From Sulfurovum sp. (lineage in GTDB: Bacteria; Campylobacterota; Campylobacteria; Campylobacterales; Sulfurovaceae): 64,000 bases of DNA. The translations under genes and the position numbers were made by a program. This document shows positions 49,002 through 57,471 of this stretch, piece by piece; the stretch's first letter is position 1, and each line of letters begins with the position of its first letter. The notes beneath the pieces were generated by a model. That model did not search any database. It saw only the letters and a list, made by a program, of their open reading frames with translations, and was not told the origin of the DNA. The DNA lies in contig JAUZSE010000006.1 of NCBI GenBank assembly GCA_030949725.1, positions 124,001 to 188,000 of the forward strand, given 5' to 3'.

Positions 49002-50274
49002 TAGGTCATTTTCATACAATTCCAAGCAAGAACAAAGCGAATAAATGTTTAAAATAATCTATGAAAATAGAAATTAAAGAATTAATAAATATAGAAATGA
49101 CCCTAGAGATATTAGAAAGATTGCCAGATTATAGAGTAACAAAAGAGAAGATAGAACATAACCAAAGAGATGTATTATTTGGTGTTTTATGTAGTATGTT
49201 TGTAGGAAATATAGAAATAAAAGATAAACATAATTGGCTAAAGATAAACTTCAATGAGAAGTACTTTAAAAGGCTGATAGGGAAAGAAAATGAAGAGCTT
49301 AACATACCTTCATATTCAACAATAAGAAGAATGATAATAAACATAGATTCTACTATCTTAGAAGAGATGTTTAGAGCGTATTTTATACCTAAAGTTGAGT
49401 TCAATGAGAAGACACAATTAGCCGTAGATGGAAAGACAATGAATGGAAGTGGACGCAAGGGGAAATATACTGTTAAACGGAATGTAGGTATGCTAAATGT
49501 AGTGGAAACAGCATCTAAAATTGTGATTGCCCATAGAGAGTTAGGAGCTAAGAAGTCCGAGATACCCGAGTTTCAAAAGGTATTAGAGATGGAGTTTTCA
49601 GATAAACCATTTCTATATACCTTTGATGCACTAAATACCCAAGTAGAGAGCCTAAATGGGATTGAGGCTAAAGGAAAAAGGTATTTAGCCAAAGTCAAAG
49701 GTAACCAAAAAACATTACTTAAACAGGTGCATCAAGCCTTTGAAGAGGAATCTGCAAAAGAGAATAATACTATCTTAGAAGAGAAAGATAAAAGAGAGTC
49801 TATTGAAGGGAATAAATGGGTAAAAAGAGAGACTTTCGTTTTGAGTTCAAAAAATGATGAATCACTCATTGATAATAGCTCTTTTAGTCATATAAAATCA
49901 ATCATTAAGCAGGTAAAATATATAAGTGACAATGAGGGTAAAATAAAAGTAAAAGAGCAATATTTAATTGCAAACTTTTTAGAAAGTGCTACCTACTTTA
50001 AAGAAGGTATCAAAGACCATTGGCGTTGTGAAACTTACCATTATTATAAAGACAGATTAACCAAAGAGGACGATTGTAAAATATCAGTCAATCCTTTTGG
50101 ATTAGCTATTCTTAGGAGTTTTGTCATTAATTGCATACAACTTCACCTAAACAAGCATAAACCCGACAATAAAAGCCTCAATATGTCGGGTATTTTTAAA
50201 AGTTGTGGGAACAACCCTCACTTTTTGGGTAGATTAGTTACATAGTTGGGTTTATATTGTATGAAAATGACCTA
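49002..50274 (+). mobile_element. ISAs1-type insertion sequence, copy 2
   Basis: 1273 bp with the same 19-bp inverted repeats as copy 1 and the same orientation. A 10-bp target duplication, TGTAGTGGAT, flanks it (48992-49001 and 50275-50284). Inserted in the same host gene as copy 1. Confidence 0.92.
49061..50245 (+). CDS. ISAs1-family DDE transposase, copy 2
   Basis: 394 residues, intact, nearly identical to copy 1; the few differences cluster in the first 100 residues (for example LERLPDYRV versus LEKLPDYRV, and KRLIGKENEELNI versus KRMIGKENEELKI). The catalytic motifs are the same as in copy 1. Confidence 0.9.
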   Translation: MKIEIKELINIEMTLEILERLPDYRVTKEKIEHNQRDVLFGVLCSMFVGNIEIKDKHNWLKINFNEKYFKRLIGKENEELNIPSYSTIRRMIINIDSTILEEMFRAYFIPKVEFNEKTQLAVDGKTMNGSGRKGKYTVKRNVGMLNVVETASKIVIAHRELGAKKSEIPEFQKVLEMEFSDKPFLYTFDALNTQVESLNGIEAKGKRYLAKVKGNQKTLLKQVHQAFEEESAKENNTILEEKDKRESIEGNKWVKRETFVLSSKNDESLIDNSSFSHIKSIIKQVKYISDNEGKIKVKEQYLIANFLESATYFKEGIKDHWRCETYHYYKDRLTKEDDCKISVNPFGLAILRSFVINCIQLHLNKHKPDNKSLNMSGIFKSCGNNPHFLGRLVT

Positions 50275-50839
50275 TGTAGTGGATAATAAAATAAGTAATG
50301 AATTTAAAGACCTTATCCGAGTTGTTAGAAACTTTATAGAGAGAATTAGAAGTTTACAAAAACAACATCTTCATTATACAGCAACTCCTAATTATAAAGA
50401 TTTACATAGATTATTACAACTTTTTACAGAGAATATAAATAAAAATATCTATCAGGAATTAACAAATAATACTAATAAATGGCATGATAAAGAATTTAAA
50501 CAAGAAATTAAAAAAGCAAATCTTATTGTAAAAAATATACAATTTAAAGAAATAATATTTCAATTAGAAGATTATATATATTTAAAAGGAGATATTACTA
50601 ATTTTTTAAATGACGAAATCAATAAAATGGAACTTTATGTAATATATATAAGGGAAATATTTGATAATACAAACGATGATTTAATCATTAGAGCAATGAT
50701 TAGTGTTGGAGATTGTCGTTTTAGTAAAGGTGGTACAGCAAGAATTAATGCAAGGTATTTTTTTTGGAAAAAACAATTTATGGGAAATATTTTTAACAAA
50801 TTCTAATTTTAATGAAAATTTTTCTCTTCAAGTTTTTAT
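50275..50839 (+). pseudogene. Second DUF262 gene, 3' part, cut by an IS4-type element
   Basis: YVVDNKISNEFKDLIRVVRN, then HYTATPNYKDLHRLLQLF and IRAMISVGDCRFSKGGTARI. One frame closes at 50806, but a T-run shift near 50760 leads to FGKNNLWEIFLTNSNFNENF, which runs into the IS4-type element at 50840. The original 3' end was not identified. Confidence 0.65.
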
Positions 50840-52288
50840 CAACACCTTAGCCAAAAAACCCCTCTAACCCACCCTTTCATGTGGGTGAATAGCCCCTAAA
50901 TTCGCAATCTTAAGCGATACCTTCTGAATTAAATACTCGTTAGCTAAATTCGGAAGTAATTTAAATACCTCTTTGACGTATTTAAGCCCATGGTAGTGGG
51001 CTTTTAGGTCAAGAATACTCATCTCTTTCATAGTAGAGTTTTGGCGTAATCCATGAGAGAAATTGACCATAAAAGTAGAGAGATTTGCCCAATTATGGAT
51101 AGGTGTTTTTTTAATATTCATAAAATCCTCCATTCCCCAATATTGTTTGGCATCTCGGAAGACAAATTCAATCTGAAAACGAAGTGAATAGTAATCAATA
51201 ATCTTTTCATAGTTCAATGTCAAATCTGTAGAGAAGAGATTTACATGAGCAATTTTACCTGTGCTTAGATTTTTCTTTTGAATAATCACAACATTGAGCC
51301 TATCTGCAAACTTACGATGTAGCATTTCCATTTGATAAATTCTTGTTTGGATATTCTTATCTTCGTCTATGGTATCTGATTTTAGATAGGGTTCTGGAAG
51401 ATTATCATAGTCAATAGCATCTCCATATTTCCTAGGAGATCCTCTTCCTGCATACTCTCCACTATAAGGAAATAGCAGTGCAGAGTTTTTTGAAGTTTAG
51501 AAATGATATGTAATCCACATTGCCTCACCATTTGTACAGCAGGATTATTTCCAAATGCTCCATCAAAGACAAAATAAACAATATCAATATGCTTGTCAAT
51601 CCGTTTAAGTGCCTTATTTACGGACTCCTGGACAAATTTAAGATAGGGAGAAAGTTCAATATCTTTTTTATCTTTATTCCCACTTCCTTTAGGTCTTCCA
51701 ACTTTACCATGCTTCTTTTTCTTACTCTTCTTTACACTTTTGTCTTTGATACAACCTTCTTTTTTCTCTCGAACTATTTGTTGTGTACTTAGTGGATAAG
51801 CTTTTCTTGTTTCTACACTTATCAAGGAAAGATTGAGAAATGCCAAACTTTGTATCACTTGGTTTTGGATAGAAGAGTAAAACCTATCTACCCCATAACT
51901 ATACTTCCCACTTTTACTTACTATTACTTCATCTCCACCCAAAAGATAGACTGAACCCTTTTTTGTTAAATGTGTTTTTATAAACATCCAATTGATTTCT
52001 TCCCAATTAATCTTTGAATGAAAGAACCGTGTAATTGTCCGATAACTCCCTCCTTTTTCACTCCATCTACTTAATCCTAACATTGTGATTCTTCCTCGCA
52101 TTGAGAGCAAGGCTTGGATGATTATTTCTAGTTGTTTATGCGTTTTTCTTGCAAGAATAGGTGAGATACAGTTTAGAAGTGTTATGATTTCGCTCATGAG
52201 ATAACTTTGTGTTTTTTTGGTTTAAAATTATAGTAGTTGTCTCATGGCTTTGGCTTATATTTTGTTTTTGTTTTTGGCTAAGGTGTTG
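50840..52288 (-). mobile_element. IS4-type insertion sequence, copy 1
   Basis: About 1449 bp bounded by 18-bp inverted repeats, CAACACCTTAGCCAAAAA and its complement TTTTTGGCTAAGGTGTTG. No target duplication is evident, so one flank may have been rearranged. Transposase frameshifted. Two bases shorter than copy 2. Confidence 0.85.
50864..52197 (-). CDS. IS4-family transposase, copy 1, frameshifted
   Basis: Same protein as the intact 444-residue copy at 57496-58830. A run of six T near 51490 is one shorter than in copy 2 and splits the frame after SKLQK. The third-block signature Y-x2-R-x3-E-x6-K (YYSLRFQIEFVFRDAKQ) is retained. If the shift is real, this copy is inactive on its own. Confidence 0.85.
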
Positions 52289-52406
52289 TAAAAGAAGAAA
52301 AACCTAGTTTTATTTTAGATGTTCATGATGATGATAGAATAGAACTAGCTATAGAATTTATTCAAGATATTGAAGCAGTTTCTCAAAGGAAGGCAGAGGT
52401 AAAATA
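52289..52406 (+). other. Orphan coding-like fragment between IS4 copy 1 and paralogue copy 2
   Basis: An open stretch with no start reads EEKPSFILDVHDDDRIELAI then EFIQDIEAVSQRKAEVK and stops 3 bases before the next ATG region. It looks like the C-terminus of a gene truncated by the IS4-type element. It could be the end of the second DUF262 gene or of another gene; I do not recognise it. Confidence 0.4.
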
Positions 52407-53138
52407 ATGTCCGAACTAGAAAGAATAGAACAACTAGAAAAAGAGATAAGAGAGTTAAAGGGATTGAATGATGAGGGTATTCCTACTTATAGCTTTTCTC
52501 AAATATGGCTAGAAGAGTTAGAGAGTCTTGTTGATATTGAGGAGAATATTCATAAAGAAAAAGTTTTTAAAGAATGGTTTAAAAATGAGATTATTTTATC
52601 TGACAAAGAAGTACTATTTTTAGTAAATTTAATAGAGAAAAATAAATTTTTAGTGAATTATTACCATAAAGAAGATTTAAAAGCCAAATATGTTATTCCT
52701 ATTTTGCATGAAGTTGATTTTTTATCTTATGAAAGTGAAATTAGAGATTTTTATGGAGCAGAATTAGTTTATAAAAGAGATGATTTTATATTTAATGGTA
52801 CGCTTGATTGTGTTATGTCTAAAGGATTATTTGAAAGTCAAAAATCTTATTTTCTTCTAGCAATCTCTCCAAGGTATACAGATCCCGAACCACAACTTCT
52901 AGCAGAACTCATATCAGCTATAGAACTAAATAACGATATTTCTATGCGAGGTGCATACATCGTGGGGGCTATTTGGAACTTTGTGATTTTGGAGAAGTTG
53001 AGTAAGGATAAATATCAATATTTTGTAAGTGAGAATTATGACTCTTCTAAGATAGGAGATTTAAAAGGGATTTATCGGAATTTGGTTTTTGTTAAAGAGG
53101 AGATTGTGGAAAGAGTGAAGAAGGAGAATGCAGTATGA
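52407..53138 (+). CDS. Coiled-coil protein with possible PD-(D/E)XK core, copy 2
   Basis: 243 residues; same N-terminal coil as copy 1. The candidate catalytic segment differs: GTLDCVMSKG keeps the Asp, but the FFIQEFK block of copies 1, 3 and 4 is replaced by YFLLAISPRY, so the Glu-x-Lys is lost and this copy may be catalytically dead. The last 60 residues are nearly identical to copies 1 and 4. Its TGA overlaps the ATG of the AAA-ATPase-like gene by four bases, so the two are a functional pair here. Confidence 0.7.
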   Translation: MSELERIEQLEKEIRELKGLNDEGIPTYSFSQIWLEELESLVDIEENIHKEKVFKEWFKNEIILSDKEVLFLVNLIEKNKFLVNYYHKEDLKAKYVIPILHEVDFLSYESEIRDFYGAELVYKRDDFIFNGTLDCVMSKGLFESQKSYFLLAISPRYTDPEPQLLAELISAIELNNDISMRGAYIVGAIWNFVILEKLSKDKYQYFVSENYDSSKIGDLKGIYRNLVFVKEEIVERVKKENAV

Positions 53139-54683
53139 AACTCAAAAAACTACCAATAGGCATACAAACCTTTAGTAAAATAAGAAACGATGACTATATC
53201 TATATAGATAAAACAAAAGAAGCATTAGAGCTTATAGAAAATTATACTTATACTTTTTTTATCTCGTCCACGACGATTTGGAAAGTCTCTGTTTTTGGAT
53301 ACGCTTCATAATATTTTTGAGGGTAAGAAAGAGTTATTTAAAGACTTGTATATCTATGACAAGTGGGATTGGGATACGACTTATCCTGTGATAAAGATTT
53401 CTTGGGATGGAAATTTACAAACAAGTAGTAAACTTGAAACAGTTGCCTTGCATAGCTTGGAGAAAAATCAAGAGAGATTAGGGATAGAGTGTCAGAAGAA
53501 TAATAATTTATCTGTATGTTTTGATGAGCTTATTCAAAAGGCTTACGAAAAATATAATCAAAGAGTAGTCATTCTCATAGATGAATACGATAGACCAATT
53601 TTGGATACTATAGACAATATAGAACAAGCCAAACTCAATAGAGAGTTTATCAAGGGTATGTATTCTGTGATGAAAGGGGCTGATGCTTATATTAAGTTTG
53701 TGTTTTTGACAGGTGTGAGTAAGTTTAGCAAGGCTTCTATCTTCTCTGGGCTTAATATGCTTGAAGATATTAGCCTTACGCCAAAATTTGGAAATATCTG
53801 TGGCTATACACAAAAGAATATAGAGAACGAATTTTTACCTTATCTTGATGGCATAGATTTAGTAAAAGTAAAAGAGTGGTACAATGGGTATAACTTTTTA
53901 AAAGATGATGTCTATAATCCTTTTGACCTCTTAAAATTTATCAAAAATGATTTTATATTTGATAACTATTGGTTTGCTACAGGAACACCTACCTTTCTGA
54001 TAAAACTCATAGAAAAAAATAACTACTTTTTACCAAGATTAGCCAACCTTACCGTAGGCAAAGAGATGTTAGATAGCTTTGATATAGAAAACATCAACCT
54101 TGAAATGATACTCTATCAAGCTGGGTATTTGACTATTGATAAGATGATAGAGAAGCGAAGAGGTGGGATAGAATATAAACTAAAACTTCCAAATATGGAA
54201 GTGAAAAGTTCTCTAAACAGTGTCATTATAGACTTTTTAACCCATCAACATAGCCAAAAGAGTAAACACCAAGATGAACTCTATGACGCACTCATTGATA
54301 ATGATTTGGAACTCTTAAAAACTTCTCTTATAGCAATGTTTGCTTCCATTCCAAATAATAATTACACCAAAAACAACATACTCCACTATGAGGGATTTTA
54401 TGCTTCTGTCATTTATGTATATTTACAAAGTTTAGGCTTAGACATCATAGGTGAAGATGTAACTAACCTAGGACGCATAGACTTGACGGTTAAGATTGAT
54501 AAATATATTTATATTATAGAGTTTAAAGTAGGCAAAGAGAATGCGTTGGCTCAAATCAAAGAGAAAAATTATGCACAAAAGTATCTGCATAAGGGTAAAG
54601 AGATAATTTTGGTGGGGATTAATTTTGATGAAGAGGTGAGGAATATTTCTGGGTTTGAGTGGGAGAGGGTAAACACACTATAA
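53135..54683 (+). CDS. AAA-ATPase-like protein with C-terminal PD-(D/E)XK domain, frameshifted
   Basis: About 515 residues. N-terminus LKKLPIGIQTFSKIRNDDYI, Walker A LSRPRRFGKSLFLDTL near residue 47, Walker B VVILIDEYDRPIL near residue 145, and a C-terminal nuclease domain with GRIDLTVKIDKYIYIIEFK (D...E-x-K). This is the AAA-ATPase-like plus PDDEXK family common in Bacteroidetes and Campylobacterota; function unknown. An extra T in a run near 53260 breaks the frame before the P-loop. Confidence 0.85.
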
Positions 54684-54703
54684 CCAATTATGCTAAAATA
54701 AAT

Positions 54704-54719
54704 GGTGGATAAATCCACC
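54704..54719. repeat. Short palindrome GGTGGAT-AA-ATCCACC
   Basis: A 7-bp stem with a 2-base loop between the AAA-ATPase-like gene and paralogue copy 3. It is followed by CCTACAGGAATGAAAGG; the CCTACAGG part also follows the 26-bp inverted repeat near 36245. Confidence 0.5.
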
Positions 54720-54741
54720 CTACAGGAATGAAAGGTAAATT

Positions 54742-55462
54742 ATGTCCGAACTAGAAAGAATTGAACAATTAGAAAAAGAGATAAGAGAGCTAAAAGGCTT
54801 GAATAAAGAGGGGATTCCTACTTATAGCTTTTCTAAGATAAAGTTTGAAGAGTTAGAAAGTATTGTGACTATTGAACAAAATTTTGATGGAGATTCTTTT
54901 GATATTTGGTTTAACTATACTTATACTATTGATGAGGAAGAGGTAGATTTTTTAAAGCATTTGATAGAGATAAATATCAAATTAATTAATGTATATCACG
55001 AAGAAGATTTAAAAGTGAATTTCATTGTGCCGTTAATCACAAAAGTAAACTTTTTTATGCTTGATAAAAAGATTAGGAACTTTTATAATGAAAAATTAAC
55101 CTATAAAACTGATAAATTTATACTCAATGGAGAGACTGATTTTGTTGTATCTAAAGGTATCAAAAAAAGCCACTAATCCTTATTTTTTTATTCAAGAGTT
55201 TAAAAAAGGTTTTATTAGTTCAAATCCACAACCACAACTTTTAGCAGAGCTTATTTCAGCTGTAGAACTCAATAATGAAACTTCTATGCGAGGGGCTTAT
55301 ATTATTGGTGAAAATTGGAATTTTGTTATTTTAGAAAAATTGGGAAAAGATACATATCAATATTTTGTGAGTCGTACTTTTAACTGTACAAGAATTGATG
55401 ATTTAAAAGATATTTATAAAAATCTGATGTTTGTGAAAGAGCAAATTATTGAAAAAGCATAA
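54742..55462 (+). CDS. Coiled-coil protein with possible PD-(D/E)XK core, copy 3, frameshifted
   Basis: About 239 residues after correction. The coil is as in copy 1; GETDFVVSKG, then one extra A in a run of seven near 55160 breaks the frame; the restored sequence continues ATNPYFFIQEFKKGF, PQLLAELISAVELNNE and NWNFVILEKLGKD. Asp and Glu-x-Lys are both present. A truncated hicA and an intact hicB follow. Confidence 0.68.
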
Positions 55463-55513
55463 AAGAAGGGAAAAGATATAATTTTGGAGGGTTTGAGTGG
55501 GAGAGGATACCTT

Positions 55514-55534
55514 AATGCATACTAAGTACGCATT
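55514..55534 (+). promoter_or_regulatory. Palindromic putative operator, second hicAB copy
   Basis: AATGCATACT-A-AGTACGCATT, the counterpart of the site at 42082. It has survived although the first part of the adjoining hicA was deleted. Confidence 0.45.
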
Positions 55535-55540
55535 AATATG

Positions 55541-55689
55541 AGTTAGAATATATTTGGGGCAAAGGTGACCATTTAAATGTTCGCCATCCTAAAATAAATT
55601 ATATCTTAACCATACCAGCACATAAACCAATCAAACCTATCTATATCATAAAGCTTTTGAAAATGATAGATGAAATCAGTGGAGAATAG
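55541..55689 (+). pseudogene. hicA remnant lacking its 5' end
   Basis: Matches copy 1 from ELEYIWGKGDHLNVRHPKIN to the stop, but the first 23 codons are missing. The junction lies at a short direct repeat (ATATGA occurs both before copy 1 hicA and at its codon 21-23), so a small deletion by microhomology is the likely cause. ATG-AGT-TAG at the junction cannot start it. Confidence 0.8.
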
Positions 55690-55690
55690 T

Positions 55691-56014
55691 ATGAATGAAG
55701 AGATAAAAATAAGAAAATTAACAGATTTTGAAGGTGGAGAATATTTGGCAGAATATACGCATCTAAAAGGATGTATGGCTGATGGAGAAACTAAAATAGA
55801 AGCTTTGCAAGAATTAGAAAAAGCAAAAGAGAGTTGGCTTATATCGGCTAAAGAGTTCAATATCAATCATAAAGAAAAGATAAAATATAAAAGAATTTCT
55901 GTCACTTTTCCTGAAACACTTTTAAATCAATTAGATAAAGCGTTGAAAGAGAAATTACATATAAGTAGAAGTGCATTTTTTCAACAAAGTGTGTATAAGA
56001 GTTTGAATTTATAG
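55691..56014 (+). CDS. hicB: HicB-family antitoxin, intact copy
   Basis: 107 residues; identical to copy 1 over most of its length but with the intact ending SAFFQQSVYKSLNL. It keeps the HicB fold and the ribbon-helix-helix segment. Its own toxin gene is truncated, so it is an orphan antitoxin that could neutralise or repress the HicA at 42127. Confidence 0.83.
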   Translation: MNEEIKIRKLTDFEGGEYLAEYTHLKGCMADGETKIEALQELEKAKESWLISAKEFNINHKEKIKYKRISVTFPETLLNQLDKALKEKLHISRSAFFQQSVYKSLNL

Positions 56015-56118
56015 GGATGGATTTTCATTTTTCTTGGGATTAATTTTGATGAGGAATATTTGTGGGGCTTGAGTGGGAGAGAATAGTATGTTAGCAGATA
56101 TATATCCAAAGATAAAAA

Positions 56119-56898
56119 ATGATTATTGGAATGGAGAATAATATGAGTGAAGAGTTAGAGTTAAAATTATTGAAAGAAAATGAAGAGTTAAAAAAAAGAT
56201 TGGATAAATTAGAAGGTAAAAACTTAGATGGAAAACCAACTTATAGTTTTAGCAAAATTAGTAAAAATGATTTATATGATTTAGTTGATATTCAAAAAGA
56301 GATAGGTAGTGATAAGTTTTTGGATTGGTTTAGTGAGCGTATTGAAATATCCAAAGAGTCAGAAGATTTTTTTCATCAATTAATTTTAGAAAACAAAGAT
56401 TTGATATATGATTACAATGAAGAAGATTTAAAAGTTAATGTTATTATCCCCATTTTAAATAGAGTTAAATTCAAATCTTTTGATCATAAATTTAGAGATT
56501 TTTATGAGCTTCAGATTAAGTATGAAACAGAAAATTTTATATTTAGTGGTACAACAGATTTTGTAGTCTCCAAAGGATTGATTAGAAGTAAAAAGCCATA
56601 TTTTTTTATTCAAGAGTTTAAAAAAGGTCAAATCAATGCCTATCCTGAACCACAACTTTTGGCTGAACTTATAGCAGGAGTTGAGCTAAATAAAGAAACC
56701 GTAATCAAGGGTGCTTATATCGTAGGGGCGATTTGGAACTTTGTTATATTAGAAAAATTAGGCAAAGACACCTATCAATATTTTGTGAGTGAAAATTTTG
56801 ACTCTTCTAAAATAGGAGATTTAAAAGGGATTTATCGGAATTTGGTTTTTGTTAAGGATGAGATTGTGAAGAGGGTGAAGAGTGAGAATTTAGAATGA
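56119..56898 (+). CDS. Coiled-coil protein with possible PD-(D/E)XK core, copy 4
   Basis: 259 residues from ATG 56119; ATG 56143 (MSEELELKLLKENEELKKRL) has GGAG before it and is the likelier start, giving 251. This is the most diverged coil of the family, but the core is conserved: GTTDFVVSKG, YFFIQEFKKG, PQLLAELIAGVELNKE, GAYIVGAIWNFVILEKLGKD. Its TGA overlaps an ATG that opens a 14-codon remnant of the AAA-ATPase-like gene. Confidence 0.7.
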   Translation: MIIGMENNMSEELELKLLKENEELKKRLDKLEGKNLDGKPTYSFSKISKNDLYDLVDIQKEIGSDKFLDWFSERIEISKESEDFFHQLILENKDLIYDYNEEDLKVNVIIPILNRVKFKSFDHKFRDFYELQIKYETENFIFSGTTDFVVSKGLIRSKKPYFFIQEFKKGQINAYPEPQLLAELIAGVELNKETVIKGAYIVGAIWNFVILEKLGKDTYQYFVSENFDSSKIGDLKGIYRNLVFVKDEIVKRVKSENLE

Positions 56899-56939
56899 AT
56901 AAGAAAAAATTACCCATAGGCAAACAGACATTTAGTTAA
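56895..56939 (+). pseudogene. 5' remnant of an AAA-ATPase-like gene
   Basis: MNKKKLPIGKQTFS then stop, matching the first residues of the full gene at 53135 (KLKKLPIGIQTFSKIR). The ATGA overlap with paralogue copy 4 is the same as between copy 2 and the full gene, so a complete second gene pair once existed here. Confidence 0.7.
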
Positions 56940-56958
56940 ATTAGAAAGGTTACACAAT

Positions 56959-57286
56959 ATGGGAACATCAGCAAATATTTATATAAAGACAAAAGATGAA
57001 ACATTGAAATATAATGTTTCTATGGATGGGGGCTTTAGCACGTTAGGTATATATATGCTTGGTAAGCTCAAGTATGAAAAAGATAGATTTTTAAAAGAGT
57101 TTAGTGAAGATGATATGTTTAATTTTGATGATAAATATCAAAACTATGTGTATCTATGTTGATTTTGAAAAAGCATTTATGAGTGTATTTGAAATTAAAA
57201 ATGGAAACTTAATAAAAATCAATCAAGAAGCGATTGAAATTTTAGAGAATCAAAGAAGAGATTTAGTTGAATTGATTGAAAGATAA
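56959..57286 (+). CDS. Hypothetical protein, frameshifted
   Basis: About 108 residues after removing one base near 57152 (NYVY then YVDFEKAFMSVFEIKNGN). Begins GTSANIYIKTKDETLKYN. No recognised domain; small, soluble and charged. AAAGG lies 10 bases before the ATG. Confidence 0.5.
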
Positions 57287-57303
57287 AAATAAGAGCTTAT
57301 AGA

Positions 57304-57392
57304 AATTAAATCAGTTAGACAAAGCGTTGAAAGAGAAATTACATATAAGTAGAAGTGCTTTTTTTAACAAAGTGTACATAAGAGTTTGAATT
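57304..57392 (+). pseudogene. Third hicB remnant (C-terminal part)
   Basis: Reads NQLDKALKEKLHISRSAFF in a short open piece, matching the ribbon-helix-helix end of both hicB copies. It is followed by leftovers similar to the AAA-ATPase-like 3' end (GKEIILVGIN), marking another recombined cassette edge. Confidence 0.7.
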
Positions 57393-57471
57393 TGTAGGAA
57401 TAGATTGCCTAAAAGTATATGAATGAGGGTAAAGAGATAATTTTGGTTGGGATTAATGTTAAACTTTGAGT

